Below are positions 1 through 6,792 of a DNA stretch of 12,478 nucleotides, one piece after another. The notes beneath the pieces are model-generated. The model was not told where the DNA came from, searched no databases, and saw nothing but the letters and a program-made list of their open reading frames with translations. Both the position numbers and the translations under genes were made by a program. The stretch is from Candidatus Berkelbacteria bacterium (GTDB lineage Bacteria; Patescibacteriota; UBA1384; VFKW01): contig VFKW01000002.1 of NCBI GenBank assembly GCA_009885355.1, positions 1 to 12,478 on the forward strand, read 5' to 3'. Position 1 is the stretch's first letter, and each line of letters begins with the position of its first letter.

Positions 1-126
1 AAAACCTTTGGAAAGATCAAATCTCATCTGATGTCCAAAAATTCTTTTGGTGCCAACTCCAGTGCGATCTTCGTGATCGATGCCTTCGTCCATGATTTTT
101 TGCAACAGATCTAGATATTGTTTCAT
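1..126 (-). CDS. thyA: Thymidylate synthase, N-terminal fragment (cut by window edge)
   Basis: Only the first 42 codons are inside the window; the gene runs off the left edge. Thymidylate synthase methylates dUMP to dTMP using methylene-tetrahydrofolate. The visible residues match the family N-terminus closely: MKQYLDLLQK, then EDRTGVGT with Arg21 (the position of the dUMP-phosphate-binding Arg21 in E. coli ThyA), then FGHQMRFDLSKGF. The ATG is preceded by a strong Shine-Dalgarno sequence (AAGGAGG on the minus strand, 131-137), which reaches into the stop region of tmk. It starts 13 bp after tmk ends, so the two form an operon for consecutive steps of dTTP synthesis. The catalytic Cys region lies outside the window, so activity cannot be judged. 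Confidence 0.93.
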   Translation of the reverse strand, partial: MKQYLDLLQKIMDEGIDHEDRTGVGTKRIFGHQMRFDLSKGF

Positions 127-139
127 ATTGCCTCCTTAG

Positions 140-898
140 TTAACTCGCCAATTCTTCCATTGGCGATAAATTTTGTAAAATTTGTTCTATCCCCTGCTCG
201 ATTGAGCTTTCTTGGTTTTCAATATTTATCTTTTGTGCGACTTTTTGAAAAACCTTGCCTCCAATCTCTTCTATGGACATTAATTTGCTATCTTTAATAC
301 ATTCGATTATTTCCCATTCGGCATTTTCTTTTGATAATTGCAGATATTGATTTTCCACTCTTTGCAGGAAATCGGCATTTTTTTCGTGAATATCGCGCTT
401 CATCTTAGTATAATTGCGTTCGTCTTTTTTATCAACTAGTGCCTGGCTAATTTTATAGGGCATATATAGGTATATCACCAAATCCGGTTTTGGAATGCTA
501 TAGACTTCGAATTCCAATTTTTTGAGCCATTCCATAAATTTTTTCTTTTGGGCTGGGTCACTAATTTTGGCGCCCTGAAAAGCCATGTTTGATTGGGTGT
601 AGCGATTGGAAATGATTATTTTACCGGCGTCTAGATCAGCTTTCATATCCTGGGATGCGCTCCAACGATCGCCGGCGTATAGCATTGAACTGAGATAAGG
701 GCTGACCTCGTCAGCTTCACCGAATTCGCCGTTTAAATACCTGCCGACCATTTGGCCAAAGATGCTTTTATCGTATTGGGGAAAGTCATAATAGCCGATT
801 TCCCGGCCCATATCTTTTAATTTGGCGATCAAAAAATCAGACTGAGTCTTTTTGCCGGCGCCGTCTGATCCATCAATTACGATAAACTTACCCTTCAC
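140..898 (-). CDS. tmk: Thymidylate kinase (dTMP kinase)
   Basis: Phosphorylates dTMP to dTDP in the cytoplasm, directly after thyA in the pathway and directly before it in the operon. The start codon is GTG at 896-898, with AAGGAGG just upstream. Visible motifs: P-loop GSDGAGKKT (residues 10-18), FPQY (39-42), GDRW (76-79, the substrate-side Arg region), NRY (98-100, where most family members have DRY/DRH), AFQGAK (106-111) and a charged LID-like stretch near 155-171. At 252 residues it is longer than the usual 200-215; the excess is a Gln/Glu-rich tail after about residue 224. The FPQY and YLNGEFG segments recall the archaeal/eukaryotic-like branch rather than the E. coli type. A related deoxynucleoside-monophosphate kinase is the alternative, but the thyA neighbour supports dTMP. 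Confidence 0.9.
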   Translation of the reverse strand: MKGKFIVIDGSDGAGKKTQSDFLIAKLKDMGREIGYYDFPQYDKSIFGQMVGRYLNGEFGEADEVSPYLSSMLYAGDRWSASQDMKADLDAGKIIISNRYTQSNMAFQGAKISDPAQKKKFMEWLKKLEFEVYSIPKPDLVIYLYMPYKISQALVDKKDERNYTKMKRDIHEKNADFLQRVENQYLQLSKENAEWEIIECIKDSKLMSIEEIGGKVFQKVAQKINIENQESSIEQGIEQILQNLSPMEELAS

Positions 899-931
899 AG
901 GCCTCCTTTAGAGATGCTAGTTGCTAAGTCC

Positions 932-960
932 AATATATTGCGTTGTTTCATGATTGTCAA
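932..960 (-). promoter_or_regulatory. sigma70-type promoter of tmk-thyA
   Basis: Read on the minus strand, TTGACA (955-960) and TATATT (932-937) are separated by 17 bp. The predicted start, near 925, leaves a leader of about 27 nt that carries the Shine-Dalgarno sequence of the GTG-started tmk. Confidence 0.75.
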
Positions 961-995
961 ATGGCTGTCCACTTGCATGAAAGATCGAAAAATGA

Positions 996-1010
996 CACTA
1001 TTATATTGTA
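996..1010 (+). promoter_or_regulatory. Promoter -10 region abutting the start of the DUF2298 gene (leaderless)
   Basis: Overlapping -10-like hexamers TATTAT (999-1004) and TATATT (1002-1007) lie only 3-6 nt before the ATG at 1011. There is no Shine-Dalgarno sequence. A weak -35 candidate, TTGCAT, is at 973-978. The geometry puts the transcription start at or within a few nt of the ATG, implying a leaderless mRNA. Confidence 0.5.
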
Positions 1011-3092
1011 ATGCTGCATGATTTACTAACAACTATACAATGGTATGCACCGATATTTTTTGTCGGTATTTTTGCATTTATCTTTTTAGCACCTGTATTT
1101 GATAAATTTTATGACCGAGGATATGCATTTTCAAAAATTATCGGGCTGACGGTTTTTTCTTTTGTTGTATTTTTGCTTTCTTTTATTAAAGTTGCCCGAT
1201 TTAATGCATTTAATATCTATTTTATATTTATTATCTTAATATTACTACTTTTAAATCGAGGATATGCTGAAAAATTGAAAAATGCGTTTGATTTAGTAAA
1301 ACAAAAATATAAAATTTTAATTTTTGAAGAGGTTTTATTTGTTTTTGCGTTGTTTTTTTGGGCTTACTTGCGCGCTTTGCGGCCGGAACTTAATACACTT
1401 GAGAAATTTATGGATTTTGGATTTATAAATTCCATAATGCGGACGGATTTTATGCCGCCCCAAGATATGTGGCTGGCAGGACATCCAATCAATTATTACT
1501 ATTACGGACATTATCTGACGGCTTTTTTAACAAAATTATCTTTTTTAAAAGCAAATGTGACTTTTAATTTGATGGTTGCAACGCTTTTTGCTTTTGCTTT
1601 TAGTCTAACTTTTTCATTTACAAGTAATTTGATTTTTTTGACATATAAAAAAATCAAGCCGGCGATAGCCGGCGGACTGATGTCGGCATTTTTTATCATA
1701 TTTGCAGGGAATTTACAAACGATTATTTTTAGCACTATCTTGCCAATTCTTAAAAAAATCGGGCTTTTCCATGGGGAAATCGGACAATATTGGTACCCGC
1801 AAGCAACGCGATATATCGGCTATATGCCGCCCGTTAGTGATAAAACCATTCATGAATTTCCTGCTTATTCATTTATAGTGTCCGATTTACATGGCCATGT
1901 TTTGGATATTCCATTTGTGTTGACTGCACTTGTACTGATTTATCTTTTTATTTTACACGCTGATAATTTCAAAAATAAAATTATTACTTGTATATTGCTC
2001 GGGATTACGTTGGCGATAATTTTTATGACCAATACTTGGGACGCGCCGGCTTTGATAGTTTTAGGAGTAGTGGCGGCGGTGATTCCAGGGTTAATAAAGC
2101 GTGACAATCGATCATTGATTTCAAATTTATTTACTTTTGCTTGTTTTTCGTATATCGGATTTTTTATTTTTATCATCCCATTTATGACAAAATTCCAATT
2201 TTTTTCTCATGGCATCGGGCTAGCAACTCATCACACGCCGCTTTATCAATTTTTAGTATTGTGGGGATTTTTTATCTTGTGTTTACTCATTTTTCAAATA
2301 ATTTTTATTCAAAAAATATATAAGAAAAAATTACATGATACTAATTTTTCACAGATATATGTTTTCATTTTACTGATAATGGCTTTTTGTTTGACACTGG
2401 TGCCGGAAGTAATTTATATCAAGGATATTTATGGAGCAGAATACCAGAGGGCAAACACAATGTTCAAATTCACTTTTGAGGCTTTTATTGTATATTCGGT
2501 GACGATCGGATATGTTTTTGTGTACGCCCTAAGAGAAATCAAGAAAAAATGGATCCGATACATCACGGTTGTAAAATTGGGACTGGTATTTTTATGTTCA
2601 TTTATATTTATTTTTTATGGGGTCCCGGGTTATTACGGCAAAAAGGTAAAAATTATGACTTATAAATACATTGGATTGGATGGTACGGCATATTTAAAAT
2701 CCGAAAATAATGGCGAATATGAACTTTTAAAATTTCTGGACACTATACATGGGCAACCCGTTGTAGCCGAAGCGTTTGGCGATAGTTATTCTGCTTTTAA
2801 TATGCGCTCGGCGTATACCGGATTGCCGACACCGGTTGGCTGGTATGTCCACGAATGGCTATGGCGAGGGCAGAATAAAATTGTTGATGATACTCAAAAA
2901 GATGTTACAACATTATATACTGCCGAAGATAATACACAAATAAAACAAATCATTGAAAAATATCAAATAAAATATGTTATAGTTGGTTCTTTGGAATATC
3001 AAAAATTCCCAAATTTGAATAAAAAGGGGCTGGAAAGTATGGGGAAAATAATATTCACATTTGATAAAAATGAAGTGATTAAGATCGACTAA
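1011..3092 (+). CDS. DUF2298 (Chlor_Arch_YYY) polytopic membrane protein, GT-C-like
   Basis: A 693-residue, very hydrophobic inner-membrane protein with roughly 13-14 predicted membrane segments. The family is recognised by its signature NYYYYGHY (residues 161-168). Other family-typical motifs are HEFPAYSF (281-288), DLHGH (292-296), NTWDAP (341-346) and a C-terminal PTPVGWYVHEWLWRG (606-620). Length fits the single-copy class of the family. Conserved Asp/His residues in external loops and the overall topology suggest a GT-C-fold glycosyltransferase that would use a lipid-linked sugar, but I know of no established biochemical activity, so that is inference. It is strongly AT-rich compared with the enolase gene downstream. 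It stands alone between divergent tmk and the enolase leader; no clear terminator follows it. Confidence 0.85.
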   Translation: MLHDLLTTIQWYAPIFFVGIFAFIFLAPVFDKFYDRGYAFSKIIGLTVFSFVVFLLSFIKVARFNAFNIYFIFIILILLLLNRGYAEKLKNAFDLVKQKYKILIFEEVLFVFALFFWAYLRALRPELNTLEKFMDFGFINSIMRTDFMPPQDMWLAGHPINYYYYGHYLTAFLTKLSFLKANVTFNLMVATLFAFAFSLTFSFTSNLIFLTYKKIKPAIAGGLMSAFFIIFAGNLQTIIFSTILPILKKIGLFHGEIGQYWYPQATRYIGYMPPVSDKTIHEFPAYSFIVSDLHGHVLDIPFVLTALVLIYLFILHADNFKNKIITCILLGITLAIIFMTNTWDAPALIVLGVVAAVIPGLIKRDNRSLISNLFTFACFSYIGFFIFIIPFMTKFQFFSHGIGLATHHTPLYQFLVLWGFFILCLLIFQIIFIQKIYKKKLHDTNFSQIYVFILLIMAFCLTLVPEVIYIKDIYGAEYQRANTMFKFTFEAFIVYSVTIGYVFVYALREIKKKWIRYITVVKLGLVFLCSFIFIFYGVPGYYGKKVKIMTYKYIGLDGTAYLKSENNGEYELLKFLDTIHGQPVVAEAFGDSYSAFNMRSAYTGLPTPVGWYVHEWLWRGQNKIVDDTQKDVTTLYTAEDNTQIKQIIEKYQIKYVIVGSLEYQKFPNLNKKGLESMGKIIFTFDKNEVIKID

Positions 3093-3105
3093 ATCATTTT
3101 TAGAC

Positions 3106-3137
3106 TTGTCCAAACCCGCATTTCCTGATAATATAAT
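3106..3137 (+). promoter_or_regulatory. Probable promoter of enolase
   Basis: A perfect -10 hexamer TATAAT (3132-3137) lies 39 bp after the DUF2298 stop. The nearest -35-like sequence, TTGTCC (3106-3111), is 20 bp away from it, so the -35 is poor. An alternative -10, GATAAT (3127-3132), would be 15 bp from it. Transcription starting near 3144 would give a leader of about 127 nt. Confidence 0.5.
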
Positions 3138-3170
3138 AGAGTAAATTAAATTCCAGCAGTTTGCATATCA

Positions 3171-3248
3171 GCCACCAGGTGGTCTCTTAGGGGCTTACCA
3201 GCTTACTGCTTATCCCGCCGCAGCGGGACCCCGCCAACCGGCGGTGGC
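3171..3248 (+). promoter_or_regulatory. GC-rich structured leader of enolase with consecutive hairpins
   Basis: In an AT-rich genome this leader is markedly GC-rich and self-complementary. It holds CCACC-a-GGTGG (3172-3182), TCCCGC/GCGGGA with a 4-nt loop (3213-3228) and CCGCC/GGCGG with a 4-nt loop (3231-3244). GCCACC (3171-3176) can also pair with GGTGGC (3243-3248), closing the whole segment. Three GCTTA repeats sit between the first and second hairpins. No U-tract follows, so it is not an intrinsic terminator. I cannot match it to a known riboswitch; a mobile palindromic repeat inserted in the leader is an equally good explanation. Confidence 0.5.
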
Positions 3249-3270
3249 TAACTAACCCAAAGGAGTTTCT

Positions 3271-4551
3271 ATGTCCAAAATCTCTCAAATCCATGCCCGC
3301 GAAATACTCGATTCTCGCGGCAACCCAACCGTGGAAGTCGATTTGACTCTCGAAGACGGTTCATTTGGCCGCTCGGCTGTGCCATCTGGCGCTTCCACCG
3401 GTTCTTACGAAGCCGTTGAACTTCGCGATGGCGACAAATCCCGCTACTCGGGACTCGGCGTACAAACTGCAGTTAAAAACGCAAATACAGAACTCAAAGA
3501 TGCTTTGGTTGGCAGTGAATTTAATCAAAAATCACTTGATGATAAGATGATTGAGATTGATGGGACTGAAAATAAAGGCCGACTAGGTGCAAATGCAATT
3601 CTTGGCATTTCACTGGCCTTTGCCCACGCCACCGCCAAGTCTGAAGGCAAAAAACTGTATCAATATTTTGAACAAATCGGACAAACTGGAAAACCGCTTC
3701 AACTGCCAGTACCAATGATGAATATTTTAAATGGCGGCAAGCATGCTGAAAATTCGACCGACTTGCAAGAATTTATGATCATGCCGCTTGGCGCACCATC
3801 ATTTAAGGAAGCTCTTCGCTATGGCGCTGAAGTTTTTCATGCACTTAAAAAAATATTAAAAGAACGCGGCCTCAGTACATCGGTTGGCGATGAAGGCGGT
3901 TACGCTCCAGCGCTGGGATCAAACGAAGGCGCTTTGGAAGTGATCTGTGAAGCGATCAAAAAAGCCGGTTATGTGCCAGGCGAAGACATCTTCATTGCCA
4001 TCGACGGCGCCGCCACCGAGCTGCACGAGGACGGCAAATACAACCTCGCCATCGAAGGTAAAGTTTTGACATCAGAAGAAATGGTGGACCTTTACGCAAA
4101 CTGGTGTGAAAAATATCCAATCGTATCGATTGAAGACGGCTTGGCCGAAGACGACTGGGACGGTTATAAATTGATGACTGAAAGACTCGGCGGCAAAATT
4201 CAGATCGTCGGCGACGACCTTTTTGTGACCAATATTAAAAGACTGCAACAAGGCATCGACAACGGTTCTGCCAATTCGATCTTGATCAAATTAAACCAAA
4301 TCGGCACTGTGTCCGAAACCATCGACGCCATCAATATGGCCCACAAAGCTGGCTATACAGCAGTCGTTTCTCATCGCTCCGGCGAAACCGAAGACGCCAC
4401 AATCGCCGACTTTGTCGTCGGACTTGGCACAGGACAGATCAAAACCGGTTCATTATGTAGATCAGAACGAGTCTGTAAATACAACGAATTACTCCGAATC
4501 GAAGAGCAAATCGGCTCGGATAAGTTTCCAGGCAGGGATGCTTTGAAATAA
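3271..4551 (+). CDS. eno: Enolase (phosphopyruvate hydratase)
   Basis: Interconverts 2-phosphoglycerate and phosphoenolpyruvate in glycolysis; cytoplasmic. At 426 residues it is full length. The active-site set is complete: His158 and Glu167 (GGKHAENSTDLQEF), Glu208 (GDEGGYAP), metal ligands Asp245, Glu288 (SIEDGL) and Asp315 (GDDLF), Lys340 (IKLNQIGT), His368-Arg369-Ser370 (SHRSGET) and Lys391 (GQIKTGS). Small departures from the common sequence are IDGAATEL where most enolases have LDCAASEF, and GSLCRSERVCKYN where GAPCRSERLAKYN is usual. The ATG has AAAGGAG at 3259-3265 with a 5-nt spacer. GC content and use of C-ending codons are visibly higher than in the preceding gene, consistent with high expression. 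It has its own promoter and no operon partner is evident. Confidence 0.98.
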   Translation: MSKISQIHAREILDSRGNPTVEVDLTLEDGSFGRSAVPSGASTGSYEAVELRDGDKSRYSGLGVQTAVKNANTELKDALVGSEFNQKSLDDKMIEIDGTENKGRLGANAILGISLAFAHATAKSEGKKLYQYFEQIGQTGKPLQLPVPMMNILNGGKHAENSTDLQEFMIMPLGAPSFKEALRYGAEVFHALKKILKERGLSTSVGDEGGYAPALGSNEGALEVICEAIKKAGYVPGEDIFIAIDGAATELHEDGKYNLAIEGKVLTSEEMVDLYANWCEKYPIVSIEDGLAEDDWDGYKLMTERLGGKIQIVGDDLFVTNIKRLQQGIDNGSANSILIKLNQIGTVSETIDAINMAHKAGYTAVVSHRSGETEDATIADFVVGLGTGQIKTGSLCRSERVCKYNELLRIEEQIGSDKFPGRDALK

Positions 4552-4577
4552 TAAATATAATATAAATTAGAATAATA

Positions 4578-4616
4578 GATCCCGGATATCGGGTGCCACC
4601 CGCTTCCGGGATGACG
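4578..4616. repeat. REP-like palindrome between enolase and the GNAT gene
   Basis: Perfect 8-bp arms ATCCCGGA (4579-4586) and TCCGGGAT (4605-4612) enclose an inner GGGT-GCC-ACCC hairpin (4591-4601). The right flank reads GGGATGACGAA, so on the minus strand the element begins TTCGTCATCC and ends GGATCTA. The same outer sequence occurs in the inverted repeat at 12366-12464. It may also act as a hairpin at the 3' end of the eno transcript, but there is no U-tract. Confidence 0.65.
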
Positions 4617-4628
4617 AAATTTAATTTA

Positions 4629-4637
4629 TGTTAAAAT
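4629..4637 (+). promoter_or_regulatory. Extended -10 promoter giving a leaderless GNAT mRNA
   Basis: TG (4629-4630), one base, then TAAAAT (4632-4637) makes an extended -10 element without an evident -35. The ATG at 4644 is 6 nt after it, which is about the expected transcription start, and no Shine-Dalgarno sequence exists. The mRNA is therefore predicted to start at the A of the ATG. Confidence 0.65.
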
Positions 4638-4643
4638 ACATTT

Positions 4644-5081
4644 ATGAATATAATAATCAAAAAGCCGAAAACCAAAGAAGAATTTGACCAATATTATCAC
4701 GTCCGTTGGGAAGTTTTACGCAAGCCGCTTGGAATGCCGGTGGGCAGTGAAAAAATGACAGGTGAAGATAGATGTTTTCATGTCATTGCCCTTGCTGATG
4801 ATCAAATCTGCGGCACAGGTATGTTGTTTCCAAAATCAGACTCGACTGCCCAAATTAAACAGATTGCCGTGCTTGAAAAATTTCGAGGTTTAAAAATTGG
4901 TACGAAAATTATCGAAGCGCTGGAAAAAGAAGCTCAAAAACAAGGCTTGAAAAAAATAATTATCGAAGCCAGGAAATCCAGCCAAAATTTTTATTTGAAA
5001 AATGAATATAAATTAATTGAAAATTCTGAACATATATCAATCGGTGTTGAACATGTTAATATGGAAAAAGTTCTTTATTAA
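4644..5081 (+). CDS. GNAT-family N-acetyltransferase
   Basis: A single-domain 145-residue protein with the GNAT architecture. An N-terminal segment RWEVLRKPLGMPVGSE (residues 21-36) resembles the RxxVLRxPLG start of small bacterial acetyltransferases. It is followed by the acetyl-CoA-binding region IAVLEKFRGLKIGTKIIEALE (74-94, motif A) and a C-terminal ARKSSQNFYLKNEYKL (109-124, motif B). In motif A, RGLKIG carries Lys where many members have the first Gly of RGxGIG. It would transfer an acetyl group from acetyl-CoA to an amine; the substrate cannot be read from the sequence. It is the first gene of a pair with the Nudix protein, whose start lies 20 nt after its stop. It appears to be translated from a leaderless transcript. 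Confidence 0.85.
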   Translation: MNIIIKKPKTKEEFDQYYHVRWEVLRKPLGMPVGSEKMTGEDRCFHVIALADDQICGTGMLFPKSDSTAQIKQIAVLEKFRGLKIGTKIIEALEKEAQKQGLKKIIIEARKSSQNFYLKNEYKLIENSEHISIGVEHVNMEKVLY

Positions 5082-5101
5082 ACGAATTCCAGGAGGCAAA
5101 A

Positions 5102-5635
5102 ATGGAATATTTAGATATTATTGACGAAGATGGAAATCCAACGGGACAGATTGAGGAGCGTGGAAAAGTGCATGACCAAAATCTTTATCATCGCGTAATA
5201 CAGGTTTTTATCGTTAACTCAAAAAATGAATTATTGATCCAGAGACGTTCAGCATCGAGGAAATCACATCCAAACATGTGGTCAATTTCTTGTGAAGGTC
5301 ATGTGCCGGCGGGATTTTCCAGTATCGATGGCGCGCTCAAAGAACTTTCAGAAGAGCTGGGTTTATTTTTTCAAAAAAATGATTTAACAGAAATGTTTAC
5401 ACTCAAAAGACGCCTTACTACCAGCCAGGGCAGCGTTAATCATCTGATAGATGTTTATCTTATTAAAAAAGATATTGATTTAGATGAAATCATAATTCAA
5501 AAAGAAGAAGTTTCTGGTGTAAAATGGATAGCTATAACTGAATATCAGAGAAAAATTAATCGAAAAAATCCTGATTTTAAATACTACGGGCAAGAAGAAC
5601 ATGATAAATTATTGGAATATTTTAAAGATATATAA
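5102..5635 (+). CDS. Nudix hydrolase of the isopentenyl-diphosphate isomerase-like group
   Basis: A 177-residue protein starting MEYLDIIDEDGNPTGQIEERG, the typical N-terminus of the IDI-like/YfcD-like Nudix group. The Nudix box spans residues 66-88, GHVPAGF then IDGALKELSEELGL. The core KELSEE (80-85) keeps Glu81, Glu84 and Glu85, the metal-binding glutamates of the family, but Lys80 replaces the usual Arg, and Phe72 sits where the canonical box has Glu. It could isomerise isopentenyl diphosphate to dimethylallyl diphosphate, or hydrolyse a nucleoside-diphosphate-linked compound; sequence alone does not decide. AGGAGG at 5091-5096 is a strong Shine-Dalgarno sequence for the ATG, in contrast to the leaderless gene before it. 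Its end faces the DUF1861 gene with only 5 bp between stop codons. Confidence 0.85.
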   Translation: MEYLDIIDEDGNPTGQIEERGKVHDQNLYHRVIQVFIVNSKNELLIQRRSASRKSHPNMWSISCEGHVPAGFSSIDGALKELSEELGLFFQKNDLTEMFTLKRRLTTSQGSVNHLIDVYLIKKDIDLDEIIIQKEEVSGVKWIAITEYQRKINRKNPDFKYYGQEEHDKLLEYFKDI

Positions 5636-5640
5636 TTTAT

Positions 5641-6669
5641 CTAGCAATTTATAAACGGATTGGCAATGTCAAAGCAAGCAGCACCAATATCATTGATGCC
5701 GGCGTAAAGTTTGGCGCGCCTACCCTCAATTTTAAGTCCACCGCTAAAGATGACGTCGCCCAAGATCTCCTTTTTGCGACCGATAGTAAAACCAACATCG
5801 GCGGCATTGGCAATAATCTTTATCGGAGTGGCTTTGAGGGTTTTTGGATCAAAAATGAAACTCATCGAATAGTAATTTTTTCGATAATTATTTTCAAAAT
5901 GTGCAATATGGCCGAGTATGCCGATTCGCCCATCTTTTAATAGATACAAATCATTTACCCCGCCCCATTCTCCATCGCTAAATTGATCCTCAATCATTTT
6001 TGCCTCTAAAAACTTTTTAGACGTTAGTTCTGCTAAATCACTTATTTCAAGATAGGCGATTTTACCATGACCATAAATACCGCCCTGAGGTCGAGTAAAT
6101 ACACCGATGCGGCCATTTTCCAATTCTATCAGACGAATATCCTTCATATTTTGTGGACCAATCGCAAAAGGCTCGGCAATCTCATTTATATTATTTTTGT
6201 AGCGATAAAAAACCGTTCTGTACGAAAGATGCTTTTCTTTGCGACTACTTTTAACCTCAACGCCGCCTAGAATTTGCCAGCCATGAATATTATCGACGTA
6301 AAAAGGATCTTGAAGATGCAAATGGGGCGACTCGCCGACAGCAAGCCAAATACCATTTTTTTCTTCAAAAAATAATACATGGGAATTATCTTCGCGCGAT
6401 TTTGGCTCGACTCTTATAGCTAGACGTTTTTTGCCATCTTGCTCAATCAATTTTGATGGATTATAAAATGTGATTTCGGAGGCAATCATTTCCTTGGCTA
6501 AAAGTTTTAAACTATTTAATGGTTCTGAAATTGTGTTTACGGATTCAATATTTTTTAAATCAAAAATCAAAGGTTCGGCTTTGGGCAAACCGTATTTTTT
6601 GGATTTATCATAATAATCCGCCAATAATTCTTGGCATTTTTTATTTTTTTTCAAATTTTTTATTGGCAT
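5641..6669 (-). CDS. DUF1861 family protein (predicted glycosidase-like beta-propeller)
   Basis: I start the 342-residue protein at ATG 6667-6669, because AAGGA (6677-6681) is 7 nt upstream. The in-frame TTG two codons earlier would almost abut that site. Motifs of the DUF1861 family are clear: ITFYNPS (66-72), LQDPF (119-123), GGVEV (135-139), MKDIRLIEL (175-183), FTRPQGG (191-197), EWGGVN (234-239), GHIAHF (253-258) and DVIFSGGL (305-312). The repeating pattern and conserved Asp/Glu fit a five-bladed propeller related to GH43/GH130-type glycosidases and glycoside phosphorylases. That relation is known only by similarity, so the substrate is unknown. No signal peptide is seen, so it should act in the cytoplasm. 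It is divergent from the two-component genes and has an excellent promoter of its own. Confidence 0.85.
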   Translation of the reverse strand: MPIKNLKKNKKCQELLADYYDKSKKYGLPKAEPLIFDLKNIESVNTISEPLNSLKLLAKEMIASEITFYNPSKLIEQDGKKRLAIRVEPKSREDNSHVLFFEEKNGIWLAVGESPHLHLQDPFYVDNIHGWQILGGVEVKSSRKEKHLSYRTVFYRYKNNINEIAEPFAIGPQNMKDIRLIELENGRIGVFTRPQGGIYGHGKIAYLEISDLAELTSKKFLEAKMIEDQFSDGEWGGVNDLYLLKDGRIGILGHIAHFENNYRKNYYSMSFIFDPKTLKATPIKIIANAADVGFTIGRKKEILGDVIFSGGLKIEGRRAKLYAGINDIGAACFDIANPFINC

Positions 6670-6703
6670 TTGCAAATCCTTATTTTAGATACGAATGGTT
6701 GAA

Positions 6704-6732
6704 ATTATAGGCTATAACATTGACACTGTCAA
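6704..6732 (-). promoter_or_regulatory. Perfect-consensus sigma70 promoter of the DUF1861 gene
   Basis: On the minus strand TTGACA (6727-6732) and TATAAT (6704-6709) are separated by exactly 17 bp. The predicted start is near 6697 and the leader is about 28 nt. The -35 is half of a near-perfect palindrome, TTGACA-c-TGTCAA (6720-6732), which could be an operator or back-to-back -35 elements. Confidence 0.85.
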
Positions 6733-6750
6733 GCTGAACTGCTCATAGTA

Positions 6751-6784
6751 CATTCTCAGGAATAATTCAGGATTGTGGTATAAT
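6751..6784 (+). promoter_or_regulatory. Promoter of the two-component operon with an upstream direct repeat
   Basis: TG (6776-6777), one base, then a perfect TATAAT (6779-6784) forms an extended -10. The ATG at 6793 is 8 nt further on and has no Shine-Dalgarno sequence, so the mRNA is probably leaderless. Just upstream, TCAGGA occurs twice exactly 11 bp apart (6756-6761 and 6767-6772), in the -35 region. One-turn direct repeats are the usual binding-site form for OmpR/PhoB-type regulators, so autoregulation is plausible. Confidence 0.6.
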
Positions 6785-6792
6785 GTAATATC

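Noticed and set aside
3171..3248. Enolase leader as a T-box or intrinsic terminator
   Set aside because: No T-box core sequence and no U-tract could be found.
6670..6675. TTG start two codons upstream for the DUF1861 protein
   Set aside because: Only 1 nt would separate it from the Shine-Dalgarno sequence; the ATG at 6667-6669 has a normal 7-nt spacer.
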